A stretch of DNA of 34,328 nucleotides from Hyphomicrobiales bacterium (GTDB lineage Bacteria > Pseudomonadota > Alphaproteobacteria > Rhizobiales > Rhizobiaceae): the NCBI GenBank assembly GCA_900469445.1, contig UBXM01000048.1:1-34328 (forward strand), in the 5' to 3' direction. Under the pieces are notes generated by a model. That model did no database searches, had not been told where the DNA came from, and saw nothing but the letters and a program-made list of their open reading frames with translations. How positions within the stretch are numbered: position 1 is the first letter of the stretch; each line of letters begins with the position of its first letter. Below are positions 32,116 through 34,328 of the stretch, in pieces. A program made the position numbers and the translations under genes.

Positions 32116-32196
32116 GGAGCCGATTGCGGTACAGGCTGGGCGTTTTGGGGGCGTCCAGCCAGGAGGAGAACCCCCTTGAACCTTGGGAGAGAGAAC

Positions 32197-33162
32197 ATGC
32201 GTAGAAGAACTTTCGGTCTGGCCGCTGCCGGTCTTGCGGCGTCGGTCGCCATCGCCCCGAGCCTCGGCTGGGCGCAGGAAGAAAAGAAGGTGACGATCGG
32301 CGTGTCCATTCCGGCCGCCGACCATGGCTGGACGGCCGGCGTCGTTTTCCATGCGGAACGTGTCGCCAAGCTTTTGATGGCCGAACACAAGGGCCTCAAT
32401 GTCATCGTGAAAACCTCGGCGGATCCGGCCAGCCAGGCCAATGCGGTGCAGGATCTGGCGGTGCAGGGCATCGATGCACTTGTCATCCTGCCGACCGATC
32501 CGGATCAGCTCGTGTCGGCCATCCAGCAGGTCAAGGACGACGGAAAATTCGTGGCGCTGGTCGACCGCGCGCCTTCCGTCAATGACAACACGATCCGCGA
32601 TCTTTACGTGGCCGGCAACAATCCGGCGCTCGGCGAAGTCGCCGGCAAATACATTGCCGAAACGACGCCGGAAGCCGAAGTGGTCATCATCCGCGGCCTG
32701 CCGATCCCGATCGACCAGCAGCGTCAGGATGGTTTCGACAAGGGCATCGAAGGTTCGAAGGTGAAGGTTCTCGATCGCCAGTACGGCAACTGGAGCCGCG
32801 ACGACGCGTTTCGCGTGATGCAGGATTATCTGACCAAATATCCGAAGATCGACGTGGTCTGGTGCCAGGATGACGACATGGCTGTCGGCGTGCTGGAAGC
32901 CATCGAACAGGCGAAGCGCACCGACATTCAGTATGTCGTTGGCGGAGCCGGTTCGAAGGACATGATCAAGCGGGTCATGGACGGCGACAAAATCATGCCG
33001 GTCGACGTGCTTTATCCGCCGGCCATGGTGGCGACCGCCATGCAGCTCACCGCCGGTGGTTTCTATGATCAGGTCCCGGTCAGCGGCAACTACATCCTCG
33101 ACGCCACGCTGGTGACGAAGGACAACGCCAAGGACTTCTATTTCCCCGACTCGCCGTTCTGA
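32197..33162 (+). CDS. Sugar ABC transporter substrate-binding protein (RbsB type)
   Basis: 321-residue periplasmic-binding protein of the ribose/xylose/galactose class. Leader MRRRTFGLAAAGLAASVAIAPSLGWAQ has RRTF after the start, so Tat export is possible, though Sec is equally plausible. The mature fold shows TIGVSIPAADHGWTAGV (first strand with sugar-contact Trp), LVILPTDPDQLVSAIQQ, ALVDRAPSVNDNT, and WCQDDDMAVGVLEAIEQA. It is nearest in style to pentose or hexose binders but lacks features that would pick one. GGGAGAGAG precedes the ATG. Because it carries a XylR-like operator upstream it may import D-xylose or a xylose-related sugar; untested. Confidence 0.92.
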   Translation: MRRRTFGLAAAGLAASVAIAPSLGWAQEEKKVTIGVSIPAADHGWTAGVVFHAERVAKLLMAEHKGLNVIVKTSADPASQANAVQDLAVQGIDALVILPTDPDQLVSAIQQVKDDGKFVALVDRAPSVNDNTIRDLYVAGNNPALGEVAGKYIAETTPEAEVVIIRGLPIPIDQQRQDGFDKGIEGSKVKVLDRQYGNWSRDDAFRVMQDYLTKYPKIDVVWCQDDDMAVGVLEAIEQAKRTDIQYVVGGAGSKDMIKRVMDGDKIMPVDVLYPPAMVATAMQLTAGGFYDQVPVSGNYILDATLVTKDNAKDFYFPDSPF

Positions 33163-33242
33163 TCGGCCATTTCGAGCGCGCATGGCAATTGGCCCTGCGC
33201 GCTCGTTTGCATGTTCTGAAGTGTATAAGCGGAGATATTTTG

Positions 33243-34295
33243 ATGAAGACGATCAAGGGACCCGGCATCTTTCTCGGGCAGTTTGCGGGTGATGCGGCGC
33301 CGTTCAATACATGGGACGGCATCACCAAATGGGCGGCGGACAAGGGCTATCTCGGCGTGCAGGTGCCCACATGGGCGACCCAGCTGATCGACCTGAAAAA
33401 GGCCTCGACCTCCAAGGATTATTGCGACGAACTGGCCGGCGTCGCGCGCCAGAACGGTGTCGAGATTACCGAACTTTCCACCCATCTGCAGGGCCAGCTT
33501 GTGGCCGTGCATCCGGCCTATGACGAAGTGTTCGACGGCTTTGCCGCACCGGAAGTGCGCGGCAACCCGAAAGCCCGACAGGAATGGGCGGTCGAGCAGG
33601 TGAAGATGGCGATCACCGCCTCAAGACATCTCGGCATCAAGGCACATGCGACCTTTTCCGGCGCGCTGGTCTGGCCGTACCTTTATCCGTTCCCGCAGCG
33701 CCCGGCGGGCCTCGTGGAAACCGCATTCGACGAGCTGGCAAAACGCTGGACGCCGATCCTCAACCATGCCGACGAAAACGATGTCGACGTCTGCTACGAG
33801 ATCCATCCGAGCGAAGACCTGCATGACGGCATCACCTTCGAGATGTTCCTGGAACGGGTGAAGAACCACCCGCGCGCCAACATGCTCTACGATCCGTCGC
33901 ATTACGTGCTGCAATGCCTCGATTATCTCGACAACATCGACATCTACAAGGACCGGATCAAGATGTTCCACGTCAAGGACGCGGAATTCAATCCGACCGG
34001 GCGGCAGGGCGTTTATGGCGGTTTCCAGAGTTGGGTGAACCGCGTCGGCCGTTTCCGTTCGCCGGGTGACGGGCAGGTGGATTTCGGTTCGATCTTCTCC
34101 AAGATGGCGGCCAACGATTTTGAGGGCTGGGCCGTGGTCGAGTGGGAATGCGCTCTGAAGCACCCGGAGGACGGGGCGCGTGAAGGAGCGGAATTCGTCA
34201 AGGCGCATATCATCCGCGTCACCGAACACGCATTCGACGATTTTGCCGGTGCGGGAACCGACGAGGCGGCGAACAGGCGGATGCTGGGGCTTTAA
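33243..34295 (+). CDS. TIM-barrel sugar (phosphate) isomerase/epimerase family protein
   Basis: 350-residue AP_endonuc_2/xylose-isomerase-like TIM-barrel protein. The four expected metal ligands of this fold lie in CYEIHPSE (Glu186), LYDPSHYV (Asp217), MFHVKDAE (His243) and VVEWECA (Glu300/Glu302). No signal peptide. GCGGAGA precedes the ATG at 33243 by 7 nt, 80 bp behind the binding protein. It is unlike the XylA in this window in sequence and so is not a second xylose isomerase by simple duplication. In rhizobia such genes are usually paired with Gfo/Idh-type dehydrogenases, which would be off the right edge. The likely role is interconversion of an oxidised or unusual sugar brought in by the transporter. 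Function unassigned. Confidence 0.87.
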   Translation: MKTIKGPGIFLGQFAGDAAPFNTWDGITKWAADKGYLGVQVPTWATQLIDLKKASTSKDYCDELAGVARQNGVEITELSTHLQGQLVAVHPAYDEVFDGFAAPEVRGNPKARQEWAVEQVKMAITASRHLGIKAHATFSGALVWPYLYPFPQRPAGLVETAFDELAKRWTPILNHADENDVDVCYEIHPSEDLHDGITFEMFLERVKNHPRANMLYDPSHYVLQCLDYLDNIDIYKDRIKMFHVKDAEFNPTGRQGVYGGFQSWVNRVGRFRSPGDGQVDFGSIFSKMAANDFEGWAVVEWECALKHPEDGAREGAEFVKAHIIRVTEHAFDDFAGAGTDEAANRRMLGL

Positions 34296-34328
34296 AGGGG
34301 GACTGAGGTTTGCCCCTCACCCTAACCC
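34296..34328. other. Right-edge spacer with start of a rhizobial-type C-rich repeat
   Basis: The last bases, CCCCTCACCCTAACCC (34313-34328), match the opening style of palindromic intergenic elements common in rhizobia and resemble the gltX-lysS element's CTAACCCTCC edge. The element is cut by the window end; its nature is a guess. Confidence 0.35.

Noticed and set aside
29483..33183. Two long minus-strand frames (590 and 598 codons) opposite the ABC operon
   Set aside because: Each lies across the ATPase, permease and binding-protein genes, all with full family motifs; the antisense translations are low-quality shadows.
1..34328. tRNA, rRNA, CRISPR arrays, transposases, phage genes or secretion-type defence systems
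   Set aside because: No cloverleaf, spaced repeats, integrase or defence domain was recognised in either strand; the window reads as ordinary metabolic chromosome.

Overview
The window looks like a chromosomal segment of a Rhizobium/Agrobacterium-type alphaproteobacterium. The grounds are GC-rich codon use and a set of genes typical of that group: a SmoE-like polyol-binding protein beside SorC-family regulators, sitABCD with two Mur-type boxes, a TalB-type transaldolase, a soluble double-PAS chemoreceptor and a LacI-type regulator linked to xylA/xylB. I see no phage, transposase, CRISPR array, rRNA or tRNA. The assignment is inference from gene content; no species can be named.

Layout, left to right. 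(1) 1-3727, minus strand: a sorbitol/mannitol-type ABC binding protein (smoE, with the transporter genes probably continuing off the left edge) and two SorC-family sugar-responsive regulators. (2) 3829-6850, plus strand: transaldolase (tal), whose promoter carries a perfect 18-bp palindrome over the -10, then a cytoplasmic PAS-PAS chemoreceptor. (3) 6881-10442, minus strand: the sitABCD manganese/iron importer with overlapping genes and two 17-bp Mur-like boxes flanking its -35. (4) 10578-11873: a divergent exported or membrane-anchored protein of unknown function with a long low-complexity tail. (5) 11958-15093, minus strand: lysS and gltX with an inverted-repeat element between them. (6) 15220-18519: an SLC13/RCK_C permease, a glutathione peroxidase and a TerC-family protein with an unusual leader. 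(7) 18627-22382: a TetR repressor divergent from an EmrAB-type efflux pair, with two matching 16-bp operators between them.

(8) 22415-34295 is the sugar-catabolic part. A LacI-family regulator (xylR-like), xylulokinase and xylose isomerase come first. Four unrelated small genes follow: a secreted peptide, an aldo/keto reductase, a LysR regulator and a DUF6665-like protein. Then comes a sugar ABC transporter (two-domain ATPase, permease, binding protein) plus a TIM-barrel sugar isomerase/epimerase. Three sites sharing the core TACGTACCTCA lie upstream of the LacI gene, xylA and the ABC operon. They imply one regulon that ties D-xylose catabolism to this transporter and the extra isomerase.

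The most unusual structure is the leader of the ABC operon. A 9-bp hairpin carries a Shine-Dalgarno sequence in its loop and precedes a 30-codon open frame. The stop of that frame overlaps the ATPase start as ATGA, which would be a possible translational-coupling or attenuation device downstream of the XylR-like operator. Other points worth checking are the mutually exclusive hairpins in front of terC, the tal operator and the His/Gly-bearing repeat protein divergent from sitABCD.
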